The position numbers were made by a program, and so were the translations under genes. Of a DNA stretch of 41,459 bases, positions 24,036-31,783 are shown in pieces. The stretch's first letter is position 1, and every line of letters starts with the position of its first letter. This DNA is from a virus: IMG/VR virus record IMGVR_UViG_3300010371_000061, positions 1 through 41,459 of that record; one strand, given 5' to 3'. The notes under the pieces are model-generated. The model searched no databases and was not told the DNA's origin. It saw nothing but the letters and a program-made list of their open reading frames with translations.

Positions 24036-24319
24036 AGAAAAACAGAGATGAAATGCAGAAAATAGGAGAAGAAATCAGTATGTCCACCTACCACATTCAA
24101 GAAGCAAAACAAATAGGATACGAACTTGCTGAAATTATGGCAGGTATTAATACTTTAAATGGACTAGTTGAAGAAGGATTGCTAGATGCAGAGCTCTACA
24201 AGGATTATGCTTTGCGTCAAAAGGGAGACATTAAAAGTTTAATTGCTAAAATTTATGCTAATATGGAACTAGATAAAGTTGAGTGTATGTTTGATGGTGT
24301 ATTTGAGAAGGAGGTTTGA
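24032..24319 (+). CDS. Hypothetical coiled-coil protein, 95 aa
   Basis: ATG overlaps the previous stop; AGAGAGGAAG provides the site. Fully helical (AKQIGYELAEIMAGINTLNG). The last codons hold the AAGGAGG of the next gene. Function unknown. Confidence 0.6.
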   Translation: MKKNRDEMQKIGEEISMSTYHIQEAKQIGYELAEIMAGINTLNGLVEEGLLDAELYKDYALRQKGDIKSLIAKIYANMELDKVECMFDGVFEKEV

Positions 24320-24323
24320 TAGA

Positions 24324-24632
24324 ATGTATATTTTAAAAGCTACTCACAAAGGAAGCTGGTTTAGGAGCAATGATGCGTATAAAGAATACAACACAGAAGA
24401 GCAGGCACTAGAAATGTATGCAGAAATAGTAAATCAATATCCAAACTCTATTGAAGTTGAAATATTTAAGTCTGAAAAAATTGAATTGTCAACTCATATT
24501 CTTGAAGAAGCTCTTAAGCGTGAAGAGGAAGAATATAAAATGAAGATATTTATGATTGAGAATGGTATTTATGAGCATATCGAAGTAGACTTAGACAGTA
24601 AAACAGTAAGAAAATATCATCTAATAGATTGA
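24324..24632 (+). CDS. Hypothetical protein, 102 aa
   Basis: ATG at 24324 with AAGGAGG about 8 nt upstream; the frame open from 24279 lies inside the previous gene. A strand start (MYILKATHKGSWFRSND), a helix (EEQALEMYAEIVNQYP) and a charged tail suggest an alpha/beta fold. Function unknown. Confidence 0.6.
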   Translation: MYILKATHKGSWFRSNDAYKEYNTEEQALEMYAEIVNQYPNSIEVEIFKSEKIELSTHILEEALKREEEEYKMKIFMIENGIYEHIEVDLDSKTVRKYHLID

Positions 24633-24651
24633 TTTAAAAGGGGTGAGAGAG

Positions 24652-25035
24652 ATGAAGGTAGGAAGTCGCTTTATTGTAGATGGTGATTATTATTATGGGT
24701 CTCTTGCTGGAGAGACAGGAGTTGTAATAGAAATGGAGGAGAACGAATACTATATTAAAGAGGTACTATTTGATAATCCTATTAAACAAGAGTTGTATAT
24801 TGAACAAGGAGAAAGATGTATCGACCCAATTTGGCTAATCAGTAGTAATCAAAAAGGTATGAGTGATATAGAGTTTGAAGATAAATTAAAAGAAGCATTA
24901 ATTTCACTGCTCGAAAGAGGAGAAGTGGAAATACATTCTGATTTGGAAGATGACTATGGAAGAAAGATAATAACAACAAGAGTTATTATTGACGATAAAG
25001 AGATATACTCTAGGAGAGTGGATGCTAATGTCTAA
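24652..25035 (+). CDS. Hypothetical SH3-like protein, 127 aa
   Basis: ATG with AAGGGGTGAG upstream. The first 65 residues (VGSRFIVDGDYYYGSLAGET then GVVIEME) look like a small SH3-type barrel. The second half is an acidic helix plus strands. It overlaps the next gene by 8 nt. Function unknown. Confidence 0.55.
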   Translation: MKVGSRFIVDGDYYYGSLAGETGVVIEMEENEYYIKEVLFDNPIKQELYIEQGERCIDPIWLISSNQKGMSDIEFEDKLKEALISLLERGEVEIHSDLEDDYGRKIITTRVIIDDKEIYSRRVDANV

Positions 25036-25177
25036 AATTTATGTTGTGATGTGCTTGGGGGAACTTGCAAGTGATATGTATTATATTAATGAGAATGATG
25101 CAATCAAAGAAGTAGAACTAGCTAACATTAATATGGGCGGAGACTTTTGGTATAAAGAGCTTGAGTTAAGTCAATGA
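25028..25177 (+). CDS. Hypothetical protein, 49 aa
   Basis: ATG at 25028 is 11 nt after TAGGAG; an in-frame ATG at 25022 is also possible. Strand-helix-strand pattern (KIYVVMCLGELASDMYYINE, then DAIKEVEL). Function unknown. Confidence 0.5.
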   Translation: MSKIYVVMCLGELASDMYYINENDAIKEVELANINMGGDFWYKELELSQ

Positions 25178-25202
25178 AACTATTTTACAGAGGATGGGAA
25201 AG

Positions 25203-25409
25203 ATGAAGAGATACTTATTGTTTGAAATCACCGCATTCTATCCAGCTGGAGGAATGGACGACTTGATGGATTCTTTTGACACATGGGAGGAGCTCGATTC
25301 ATATTACGAAAAACATGGTGTCGAGAATCTTAATGGTGAATATCAAGTGTTTGACAGAATAGAGGGAAGAGTCTTTAGTTATCCATCAAAAGAAGATATG
25401 CATGAGTAG
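25203..25409 (+). CDS. Small conserved-looking phage protein, 68 aa
   Basis: ATG at 25203 with AGAGGATGGG upstream. It opens KRYLLFEITAFYPAGGMDDL and continues DSFDTWEELDSY. A Y-P-x-G-G motif followed by S-F-D-T and an acidic helix recurs, from memory, in short phage proteins of unknown role. Confidence 0.55.
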   Translation: MKRYLLFEITAFYPAGGMDDLMDSFDTWEELDSYYEKHGVENLNGEYQVFDRIEGRVFSYPSKEDMHE

Positions 25410-25599
25410 ATGAAAACAAGATTTTAACAGACAACAGACATAGAAAAAGCAGAGGATTAGTTTGATGTTTTCAACGAATTTTTCGAGGATTCGTCTATTC
25501 CATCGAACTAAGTTATATACTGTTGATATACTATACGTCATAACGGGTTCGACCATTAGATGTTTCATTCAATACACAAACAGTGAGGGAGTGAAAGGA
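25410..25599 (+). other. 190-bp intergenic segment with extended -10 element
   Basis: No convincing gene. It holds TGA-TATACT (extended -10, TATACT at 25527-25532) with a poor -35 (CGAACT, 25504-25509), and an ACGAAT/ATTCGT dyad around 25477-25497. It could be a promoter needing only the -10, feeding the gene at 25600. Confidence 0.35.
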
Positions 25600-25971
25600 A
25601 TGGGCTTAGATGTTTATGTTAGCGGTTCAACAATGAGTCATCAGATTGACCAAGAAAAGTATTTCAATAAAAGACTATATAATAAAGATAGATATAATCG
25701 CTTTCACATCGACCTGCCAAAAGCATCAAGATTATCAGGTATGTTCAGAGAATACGGAATAGAGTTCGATGAAGATTGCTTTTATGTAAAGAAAGACGAT
25801 GTACTCAAATTGATGAATCAAGAACTACAACTAAATCCTTTTGATTACAATAAAGACTCTTACGATACGAGAGCCTATTATTTATTGATGTTTTACTTAG
25901 AGGAAAACAGAGGGATAATAGAAAGCAATAGCAAAGATGAATTTGTTCTTATATTTGAACTATCTTACTGA
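25600..25971 (+). CDS. Hypothetical protein, 123 aa
   Basis: ATG at 25600 with GAGGGAGTG upstream; the open frame back to 25462 crosses the intergenic segment and lacks a site. Tyr- and Asp-rich (YFNKRLYNKDRYNRFHIDLP), with a C-terminal helix. Function unknown. Confidence 0.6.
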   Translation: MGLDVYVSGSTMSHQIDQEKYFNKRLYNKDRYNRFHIDLPKASRLSGMFREYGIEFDEDCFYVKKDDVLKLMNQELQLNPFDYNKDSYDTRAYYLLMFYLEENRGIIESNSKDEFVLIFELSY

Positions 25972-26037
25972 ACAATTCGAAATCTAATGTGACACAAGGT
26001 CGCATACGAGAAATAAAAAAATGGAGGGAGAGGTAGT

Positions 26038-26202
26038 ATGCTGATTAAGGACGAACACTACGCTAGAGCGTGTCAGGATGCCAAAGATGATTATTTTATT
26101 TTTGGCATTAATCGGACAGATGAAGACGTAAACGAACAAGCGGAACGCTATAGACAGCAAGATAAAAGGAATGTTGCACCAGAGACACAAACTACGAAAT
26201 AA
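26038..26202 (+). CDS. Hypothetical charged protein, 54 aa
   Basis: ATG with ATGGAGGGAG upstream. Soluble, hydrophilic, Asp/Arg rich (CQDAKDDYFIFGINRTDEDV), with a disordered-looking C-terminus. Function unknown. Confidence 0.55.
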   Translation: MLIKDEHYARACQDAKDDYFIFGINRTDEDVNEQAERYRQQDKRNVAPETQTTK

Positions 26203-26214
26203 AGGGGAATTTAT

Positions 26215-26397
26215 ATGAAGATTTTTCTTGCCGAGTATTTTCTTTTTGGAAATCTAACAAAAACAGTAGTGTTGGCAGATGATATTAAAGATGCTATTGA
26301 TTTTATACTCAGTGATGATGTTGTAGCTTCTGATATAAATAGTTGTCGTGAGGTTGCTGAAAACGGAAAAGTTCTAACTTGGCATCAGCCAGATTAA
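26215..26397 (+). CDS. Hypothetical protein, 60 aa
   Basis: ATG with AAAGGGG upstream. A strand, then VVLADDIKDAIDFILSDDV and a final strand, gives a pattern similar to the DpnD-type small protein at 2819. A CACAGTACGAACATTAAGT element follows the stop. Function unknown. Confidence 0.55.
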   Translation: MKIFLAEYFLFGNLTKTVVLADDIKDAIDFILSDDVVASDINSCREVAENGKVLTWHQPD

Positions 26398-26441
26398 TTA
26401 CACAGTACGAACATTAAGTGCAGTAAGAAAGGAAGATGAAA

Positions 26442-26669
26442 ATGGCGAATACAGAGGATATGAAGTTGAAATTCACAGTCATTAAAAATGAAGAGGTTTT
26501 GTCTTTACCGAAAGGTGAACTATGGATGGAAAGGTTAAATAATATTAGTGATGCTTTAGATGTTCATCATTATCGGGAAGAACCAAAAAAATATCTCGTA
26601 ATCAACACTGATGAACCTTATGCAGATGAAATCATTGAAATATTAAAACGTAATGGTCATTGGGGATAA
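26442..26669 (+). CDS. Hypothetical protein, 75 aa
   Basis: ATG at 26442 with AAAGGAAG upstream; ATG at 26436 is also in frame. Alpha/beta pattern with KKYLVINTDEPYADEIIEIL near the end. A CACAGTACGACCATTAGTT element follows at 26672-26690. Function unknown. Confidence 0.55.
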   Translation: MANTEDMKLKFTVIKNEEVLSLPKGELWMERLNNISDALDVHHYREEPKKYLVINTDEPYADEIIEILKRNGHWG

Positions 26670-26732
26670 TCCACAGTACGACCATTAGTTGATTCAATCA
26701 AGACACATTATGCATCGTAGAGGGGTGAGAGA

Positions 26733-27032
26733 GTGAAAGAACTCAAAAATGTGGCTATCTTAAAGGAAATAGGACTGATTACATCAAAAATAAGCTCTTT
26801 AAATAGTGAAATATCAGCGACTTGTCATCAATTATCTGGTAAAGACGAACAGGGCAGGTGGAGGTTCGGAATTGTTTCAGTTAGCTTTCCGGTGAAGGGG
26901 AACAGTAAGTTAATTGGTTTGCTAAAGTCCAATGATTATACGGTGAGAAGAGTAAAAAAGGCGCAAATTGATTATCAGTATGATGGCTATGTAATGTGGA
27001 CTATTGCTGAAAAGCATGTTGAGTTAGAATAA
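26733..27032 (+). CDS. Hypothetical protein, 99 aa
   Basis: GTG with AGGGGTGAG upstream. N-terminal helix (LKNVAILKEIGLITSKISSL), then beta-rich sequence (RWRFGIVSVSFPVKGN) and a basic turn (VRRVKKAQ). A CACAGTACGACCA element and a hairpin follow. Function unknown. Confidence 0.6.
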   Translation: MKELKNVAILKEIGLITSKISSLNSEISATCHQLSGKDEQGRWRFGIVSVSFPVKGNSKLIGLLKSNDYTVRRVKKAQIDYQYDGYVMWTIAEKHVELE

Positions 27033-27059
27033 TAAACTATATCACAGTACGACCAAACT

Positions 27060-27084
27060 GGTTATTTCCAAAATGGAAAACACC
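27060..27084 (+). other. Intergenic hairpin
   Basis: TTTCCA (27065-27070), loop AAA, TGGAAA (27074-27079), flanked by GGT and ACC that can also pair across a 2-nt mismatch. There is no T-run, so it is more likely an RNA-processing or stability element than a terminator. Confidence 0.45.
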
Positions 27085-27145
27085 ACTCAATAGGCTGTAT
27101 AAAAATAAAACTGAATAATATCACGATTTTAAAGGAGTGTCAGGA

Positions 27146-27289
27146 ATGAATATGGATAAATTTAGTGACTCTAAATGTAAATGTGATAATTGTGATAACA
27201 CTGCATCCAAAGTTATTAATATGGATTTAAATAGAGTGTGGTTATGTGATGAATGTAGTGAAACGATAATTAGATTGCTGAGTAAATAA
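27146..27289 (+). CDS. Zinc-ribbon protein, 47 aa
   Basis: ATG with AAAGGAGTGTC upstream. Cysteines in SKCKCDNCDN and WLCDECSE give a CxCxxC ... CxxC ribbon that fits a single zinc ion. Function unknown. Ribbons of this size often act in protein-protein or nucleic-acid contacts. Confidence 0.6.
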   Translation: MNMDKFSDSKCKCDNCDNTASKVINMDLNRVWLCDECSETIIRLLSK

Positions 27290-27344
27290 GTTGCAACTAA
27301 AATGTGATGTGGAATAAAATAACAATTGTATTGGAGGAATGAGC

Positions 27345-27722
27345 ATGTTATTAACAAAAGAAGATTTTAAAGTAGGTCAAGAGGTTGCATGTAAACACGT
27401 TGGCAATAAGGCGAGATATGGTGCAGGTGTTGTTACCTATGGAGAGGTTACGAGAAGTGGTAAGAAACTGGTAACAGTTCAATTAAGCAACGACAATAGT
27501 ATTCAGTTTGAATTCGAAGAGAGCTTTGAAAGAGACTACCTATTGCAAAAAACCAATATGAGTGGAAATTATGAGCTATTTCCAAGCAAACAAGATTATT
27601 TGGATTATGAGGAAAAGCAAGAAAAGCTATCTAAAATTCACAACGCTGTTTCAGTAGTATGTAAAGTTTGCAAATTAAATATTGACCAAGTTAGAAGAAT
27701 TTATGATATTGTAAATGAGTAG
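27345..27722 (+). CDS. Phage SH3-like beta-barrel protein, 125 aa
   Basis: ATG at 27345 chosen because ATG 27339 is too close to TGGAGG. It begins LTKEDFKVGQEVACKH; a barrel with EVTRSGKKLVTVQLS and a helical tail (YEKQEKLSKIHNAVSV-like, about residues 85-125) follow. This two-part layout is recurrent in small phage proteins, with no known biochemical role. Confidence 0.6.
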   Translation: MLLTKEDFKVGQEVACKHVGNKARYGAGVVTYGEVTRSGKKLVTVQLSNDNSIQFEFEESFERDYLLQKTNMSGNYELFPSKQDYLDYEEKQEKLSKIHNAVSVVCKVCKLNIDQVRRIYDIVNE

Positions 27723-27745
27723 AAAATTATACTGGAGGGAAAAGA

Positions 27746-27946
27746 ATGAGAGAGATTAACACATGGAGAACAGTTCGAACCACTTATATTTATGACGATG
27801 AGTTAGAATTAGAAATGCATAAGAAAATTATGAATGGAAGAGGGTATCACGTATTGTCGAAGAGCTTTGAGCCCCTTTATGTGAATAATGATTTAGTGGT
27901 AACATATGAGATAAAAGACTTAGTAGACGATATTGCGAGATTTTAA
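27746..27946 (+). CDS. Hypothetical protein, 66 aa
   Basis: ATG with TGGAGGG upstream. Beta-rich with a basic helix (ELEMHKKIMNGRGYHVLSKS). Function unknown. Confidence 0.6.
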   Translation: MREINTWRTVRTTYIYDDELELEMHKKIMNGRGYHVLSKSFEPLYVNNDLVVTYEIKDLVDDIARF

Positions 27947-27986
27947 CTAGTTAAATCATGGTTTTATTTTGAGAGGAGGAACTTCA

Positions 27987-28346
27987 TTGCTAGACAAGGA
28001 GCAGCTGAAGGTGCTTGATAACTACTATCAGTCCAATATCAAACCTGCCTTTGAAGATAATAAGGAAGAACTAAACACTTTCATGAAGATAGCTGATAAG
28101 CTCTGTGAATCAGAAGCGGTGTTTGAAGTTACATTCGAAGATGAGGTTCATCGGCAGTGGTCGTGTGAATTTATATTCAGTAACTTTAATGATGCAAAAA
28201 ACTACCTATTAAACAAAGGCTTCATAGAGAAAAACAGGTTATTTTATAGAGAGAATTATAAGTGGAGTTTATATTTAAAGGCATACATCACACCAAAGAA
28301 AGTATATAGCGAAACAGACAATAGTACACCAGAAGGAGACTATTAA
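27987..28346 (+). CDS. Hypothetical protein, 119 aa
   Basis: TTG start with GAGAGGAGGA upstream; an in-frame ATG or GTG further upstream is not supported by a site. Helical N-terminal half (LKVLDNYYQSNIKPAFEDNK), beta-rich second half, polar tail. It is followed closely by the methyltransferase. Function unknown. Confidence 0.6.
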   Translation: MLDKEQLKVLDNYYQSNIKPAFEDNKEELNTFMKIADKLCESEAVFEVTFEDEVHRQWSCEFIFSNFNDAKNYLLNKGFIEKNRLFYRENYKWSLYLKAYITPKKVYSETDNSTPEGDY

Positions 28347-28351
28347 ACACT

Positions 28352-28876
28352 ATGCTAGCTATTAGAGATTTGTATTCAGAGATTGGCGTAGAAGAATACT
28401 ATAGTGAGTGTCACTTAGACTATAAGAATCCTCATGAATCTATTATTAAAACTCTCATAGAAAAGGCTAAAAATGATAGACTAATTGGCAAGAATGTGTT
28501 AGACTTATGTTGTGGTACAGGAGAGGTCACTCAATTATTGAAAGGTTACAATGTCACAGGAGTAGACCCTTATATGAGCAAAGCATATTTTAATAGAACA
28601 GGAAAAGAAGCTTTAAATTTATCCTTTAAAGATATTGTGGAGGGATGTTTAAAGGATAAATTTGATACAATAATTTGTAGTTTTGCATTGCATCTTTGTC
28701 CTAAATCAATGCTTCCATATTTGCTATGGAATTTAGGGGAGTGTGCTAAAACATTGATTGTCATTTCGCCCAATAAGCGTCCAGATTGTGATAGTGTATC
28801 AGGTTGGATGTTAGTAGATGAATATATAGAAAAACGAATAAGAATGAAAATTTATATGAGAAGTATGATTACCTAA
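28352..28876 (+). CDS. Class I SAM-dependent methyltransferase, 174 aa
   Basis: ATG with AAGGAG 14 nt upstream (long spacing). Motif I is NVLDLCCGTGEVTQLL (about residues 48-63), followed by VTGVDPY with the acidic residue that binds the ribose. Motif IV-like FDTIICSFALHLCP lies near residues 104-117. No DPPY or NPPY motif is seen, so it is probably not a DNA amino-methylase; its small-molecule, RNA or protein substrate is unknown. At 174 aa it is short for the family. Confidence 0.75.
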   Translation: MLAIRDLYSEIGVEEYYSECHLDYKNPHESIIKTLIEKAKNDRLIGKNVLDLCCGTGEVTQLLKGYNVTGVDPYMSKAYFNRTGKEALNLSFKDIVEGCLKDKFDTIICSFALHLCPKSMLPYLLWNLGECAKTLIVISPNKRPDCDSVSGWMLVDEYIEKRIRMKIYMRSMIT

Positions 28877-28915
28877 CTATTGAGACACAATACTACTGAG
28901 GAGAGGATTAACAAA

Positions 28916-29115
28916 ATGAAAAACTCAAACGCAATGATGGTCTATTTTACACAGTATCCGAAGAAAACACAGGATTTCATATTTCAATAGTAAATGACAA
29001 AGACGTAGAAGTATATGGATATACAAACCCCCTTACGAATCGAAAAGATGCAGAAACAGCATGCGTTCTTCTAATGGACACATTTAATAAAGCTTATTCA
29101 ATGCCAAGATATTGA
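28916..29115 (+). pseudogene. Frameshifted small gene (A-run indel after the start)
   Basis: GAGGAGAGG precedes ATG 28916, but that frame stops after 24 codons. The second frame stays open from just after the start to TGA 29113-29115, encoding LKRNDGLFYTVSEENTGFHI and about 45 more coherent residues, with no usable start of its own. The ATG is followed by five A's; six would join the frames as MKKLKRNDG. So one A is missing, by mutation or sequencing error, or slippage on the A-run restores the frame. Confidence 0.6.
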
Positions 29116-29156
29116 GTGTGTAAAATAATGTTTTTATTTTAAAAAGGAGAATATAC

Positions 29157-29372
29157 ATGAGAGAATTATATCAAGTTGTGAAAGAAATGAATATCTACAC
29201 AAAACAGGGAGTAGACCTAATCGAAGAAGCTTACAACATTGTAAATACTATTGATAAAGGTCTAACAAAGGAAGGTATTACGATTTTAACAAACTTTGCA
29301 GATGAGTTCCCATATGAGTTCAAGGAATTAATGAGAGAAAAAGAACGAGTAATGCACGGAATTAGGATTTAG
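29157..29372 (+). CDS. Hypothetical helical protein, 71 aa
   Basis: ATG with TTTTAAAAAGGAG upstream. All-helical (MRELYQVVKEMNIYTKQGVD; FADEFPYEFKELMREKERV). Function unknown. Confidence 0.65.
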   Translation: MRELYQVVKEMNIYTKQGVDLIEEAYNIVNTIDKGLTKEGITILTNFADEFPYEFKELMREKERVMHGIRI

Positions 29373-29432
29373 AGTAAAAGAGACTTTTTATTAGCTAAGG
29401 ACACAGAGTGAGATAAAAAAGGAGCATGGAAA

Positions 29433-29624
29433 ATGGATGAGAAAATAATTAAAGAAACGGTAAAAAAGATGTTTGCTACTGGTGAAATACAAGTTGGTGT
29501 AAATATAAGTGATGTAGATGAAAACGAGTTACGCATTACTGTTTTCATCACAGATGGCGAAGAAGATGTTCTGCAAAGCGCAACCGATTTTTATAAAAAA
29601 GGAAGAGAGAGTGCAATAGAATGA
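29433..29624 (+). CDS. Hypothetical acidic protein, 63 aa
   Basis: ATG with AAAAGGAGC upstream. Helix, then strands (QVGVNISDVDENELRITVFI), then an acidic tail. It overlaps the next gene by 4 nt. Function unknown. Confidence 0.6.
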   Translation: MDEKIIKETVKKMFATGEIQVGVNISDVDENELRITVFITDGEEDVLQSATDFYKKGRESAIE

Positions 29625-29791
29625 AGATTTATATGGTTAGATACTTCTATCGAGGTTCTGCACAGAAAGCCGTAGAAGCCGAGAGCAAGGAGGATGCCAT
29701 AGAGAAGTATGATTCTTGGAAAGAAACAAGAGAAGATAGCGATAAATACAGCAAAGCTCATGGTGCATATGAATTAGACATATTAAAGTGA
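29621..29791 (+). CDS. DpnD-like small protein, 56 aa
   Basis: ATG overlaps the previous stop with GGAAGAGAG upstream. The strand MKIYMVRYFYRG followed by KAVEAESKEDAIEKYDSW is the same strand-helix pattern as the gene at 2819, so the two may be distant paralogs. Function unknown. Confidence 0.55.
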   Translation: MKIYMVRYFYRGSAQKAVEAESKEDAIEKYDSWKETREDSDKYSKAHGAYELDILK

Positions 29792-29813
29792 TAAAAGAAT
29801 TGTTTAAAGGGCG

Positions 29814-30029
29814 GTGACTAAAATAGAAGAGTTACTATTTGTGATAAATGTTGTGGATTTTGCTTATGAAAAACCTATTGTAAAAGTTGCTTACGCTGGA
29901 GCAGATATGAATAAGGCTTATTCTATCTATCAAAAACATATTGCGTGCAGTGACAGAACACAAGTAAATTTAGAGCTTGTGCAAGGAGATAGTGTAAAAC
30001 GATTAGAAACACACCACTTTAAATTGTAG
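29814..30029 (+). CDS. Hypothetical protein, 71 aa
   Basis: GTG at 29814 is in frame, but AAAGGG is only about 3 nt upstream. GGCGGTGA would fit a start near 29823 (ATA) or GTG 29844, so the exact start is unsure. The body (VKVAYAGADMNKAYSIYQKH) is alpha/beta. A GCAGTATGA element follows the stop. Function unknown. Confidence 0.5.
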   Translation: MTKIEELLFVINVVDFAYEKPIVKVAYAGADMNKAYSIYQKHIACSDRTQVNLELVQGDSVKRLETHHFKL

Positions 30030-30049
30030 CAGTATGAGGAGATATAAAT

Positions 30050-30517
30050 ATGAAAATAACTCAAATTGAAATAGAAAATTATTGTAAGTCGTTCCTGATG
30101 GAAAGTTATAATTTAGATTTAACGATACCTATAAAAATAAACTCAAGAACAACTACTACGCTGGGTTCATTTATACATTCTAAAAAAAATGGAGCAATTC
30201 GCCTTGAATTTTCTAAAAAGTTTTTTCAAAATGGTGAAATAGTAGACATATATGATACTATGAGACATGAATGTATTCACTATGCTTTATACGTGAAGGA
30301 GAAGCCTTTCAGAGACGGTGACAGATACTTTGAAGATGAACTAATAAAATATAATACAACTAGCACTGGTATGACTGATGTAAGATATGAAAGAAATGTC
30401 AGAGTATATAGCTGTAAGTGTGATGAGCATATATTTTTAGCTACAATAAGACCAAGTAAGTGTACAAAGTGTAATAGTGTGTTAGAATATAAAGAAAGAA
30501 GAAAACAATTAATGTGA
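30050..30517 (+). CDS. SprT-like zinc metalloprotease
   Basis: ATG with GAGGAGAT upstream. The 155-aa protein has the HExxH site in TMRHECIHYALYV (about residues 68-80), a downstream FEDEL segment, and a C-terminal zinc ribbon (YSCKCDEH then KCTKCNS, about residues 120-145). Together these define the SprT/Spartan-like family. Eukaryotic Spartan removes proteins crosslinked to DNA; bacterial and phage SprT roles are mostly unproven. It would act in the cytoplasm. Confidence 0.7.
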   Translation: MKITQIEIENYCKSFLMESYNLDLTIPIKINSRTTTTLGSFIHSKKNGAIRLEFSKKFFQNGEIVDIYDTMRHECIHYALYVKEKPFRDGDRYFEDELIKYNTTSTGMTDVRYERNVRVYSCKCDEHIFLATIRPSKCTKCNSVLEYKERRKQLM

Positions 30518-30529
30518 GGAGAGATTAAT

Positions 30530-30775
30530 ATGCAAGAATTAGAGATGCAACTATTAAAAATGTGGGAAGATGCGGGGATAAAGGCAATTTATAAATACAA
30601 AAATAGAATTAATGCTTTTAGGGAGCCTCTGTTTAACATTGAGCTGTTTAATGACTTAACTTACAAAATGTTCAAGGATGTAGAAGATACAGCGAATAAT
30701 GCTGACTGTCTTTATGTAGACTATGCGGTAAGTGTTGAAGAGCTAATACAAAATAGATATACGGAGGAGAGGTAA
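30530..30775 (+). CDS. Hypothetical helical protein, 81 aa
   Basis: ATG with GAGGAGAG upstream. Helical (MQELEMQLLKMWEDAGIKAI), with mixed charge and an acidic end. Function unknown. Confidence 0.6.
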   Translation: MQELEMQLLKMWEDAGIKAIYKYKNRINAFREPLFNIELFNDLTYKMFKDVEDTANNADCLYVDYAVSVEELIQNRYTEER

Positions 30776-30777
30776 GT

Positions 30778-31017
30778 ATGAATATTAGTGCAATGTTTGA
30801 AAATAATAAAGTTATTGTAGCTTATAATCTAACAGATTCAGAGATGGACATATTAAAACATTTGAAAGAGCATGGATTTTTGGAGCTTCGAAATAGTTCA
30901 GCAACAGTCACATATAATTTAATAGACTATGGATTTATCGAATTAGATGACGACTCGTGGCACTTTACGGTTACCCTAACGGAATTAGGTAAAATAGTTA
31001 TTAAATCTATGGAATAG
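30778..31017 (+). CDS. Possible winged-helix protein, 79 aa
   Basis: ATG 2 nt after the preceding stop, with GGAGGAGAGG in the end of that gene. Helix-helix-strand order (LTDSEMDILKHLKEHGFLEL, then VTYNLIDYGFIELDDDSWHF and a final strand-helix) is the layout of a small winged-helix DNA-binding domain. The match is structural reading only, so a regulator is possible, not shown. Confidence 0.45.
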   Translation: MNISAMFENNKVIVAYNLTDSEMDILKHLKEHGFLELRNSSATVTYNLIDYGFIELDDDSWHFTVTLTELGKIVIKSME

Positions 31018-31031
31018 GAGGTGAAATAGAA

Positions 31032-31241
31032 TTGGAGACAATGAAAAGAGTTAAGCATAATGAAATTATGGAATTTATATACGATTCAAAAGAGCAAAGA
31101 GAGACGCATATTAACATAATGAAATCTAATGGTTGGGAAGCAGGAGATAGATTGAAGAGACTACACCCCAATGTTAGCATTTGGGGTGCAACAAATGAAG
31201 ACTATGAGTGGTTTGCTGAGTTTTGGAAGTGTCATGTATAA
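31032..31241 (+). CDS. Hypothetical protein, 69 aa
   Basis: TTG with AGGAGGTGAAA upstream. A charged helix (RETHINIMKSNGWEAGDRLK) is followed by an aromatic tail (NEDYEWFAEFWK). Function unknown. Confidence 0.6.
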   Translation: METMKRVKHNEIMEFIYDSKEQRETHINIMKSNGWEAGDRLKRLHPNVSIWGATNEDYEWFAEFWKCHV

Positions 31242-31259
31242 ATTTGGAGGTGGAGAAAA

Positions 31260-31454
31260 TTGAAATTAAAACACAGTGATTTGGGAAGTCTGCGTCAAAT
31301 TGCAGACGCTCTATGGAAACAGATGAATCTTGAAATTGAGAGAAATGGTTATAGTGAATTAACATATGAAATGGAATCATCGGCATATGGTATTTTAGAT
31401 ATTATTAGCTTAAACAATGTTATTGAAGAAAGTATATTTAAAAAAGAAGAATAA
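31260..31454 (+). CDS. Hypothetical helical protein, 64 aa
   Basis: TTG with GGAGGTGGAG upstream. Helical (SDLGSLRQIADALWKQMNLE), with a second helix at the end (ISLNNVIEESIFKKEE). Function unknown. Confidence 0.6.
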   Translation: MKLKHSDLGSLRQIADALWKQMNLEIERNGYSELTYEMESSAYGILDIISLNNVIEESIFKKEE

Positions 31455-31521
31455 ATTGTGATTCTGAAAACTATTGAGATAAATGATAGATTAACACTTG
31501 CATAATAATAGGGGAGATGAT

Positions 31522-31779
31522 ATGATGTTAACTGTAGAGATGGTAGAGTTTGAAGATTTAACAGAGGAAGAGCAAGAATTACAACCGAACAATGGCAACG
31601 GTAAAGAGTGTGCTAATTATATTAAGATGACTAAAGATGGTGAGACAATTATGATTCTATCTGATGCGGTAGAACGAGAAGATGCAACATTCTCACGCGA
31701 TTTTAGTAATGTGATTGATGCTATTGAACTAGCATATGAAATTGGTATGGTTGATGGAAGAGACGAGAGTATTAAATAA
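31522..31779 (+). CDS. Hypothetical acidic protein, 85 aa
   Basis: ATG at 31522 with AGGGGAG upstream; the open frame back to 31498 lacks a site. Acidic (MVEFEDLTEEEQELQPNN), with a beta-rich centre and helical end. It lies just before the dyad promoter at 31784. Function unknown. Confidence 0.6.
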   Translation: MMLTVEMVEFEDLTEEEQELQPNNGNGKECANYIKMTKDGETIMILSDAVEREDATFSRDFSNVIDAIELAYEIGMVDGRDESIK

Positions 31780-31783
31780 AAAA

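Noticed and set aside
25490-25570. tRNA-like GGGTTCGACC segment
   Set aside because: It resembles a T-loop, but no acceptor stem, D-arm or anticodon arm can be paired around it.
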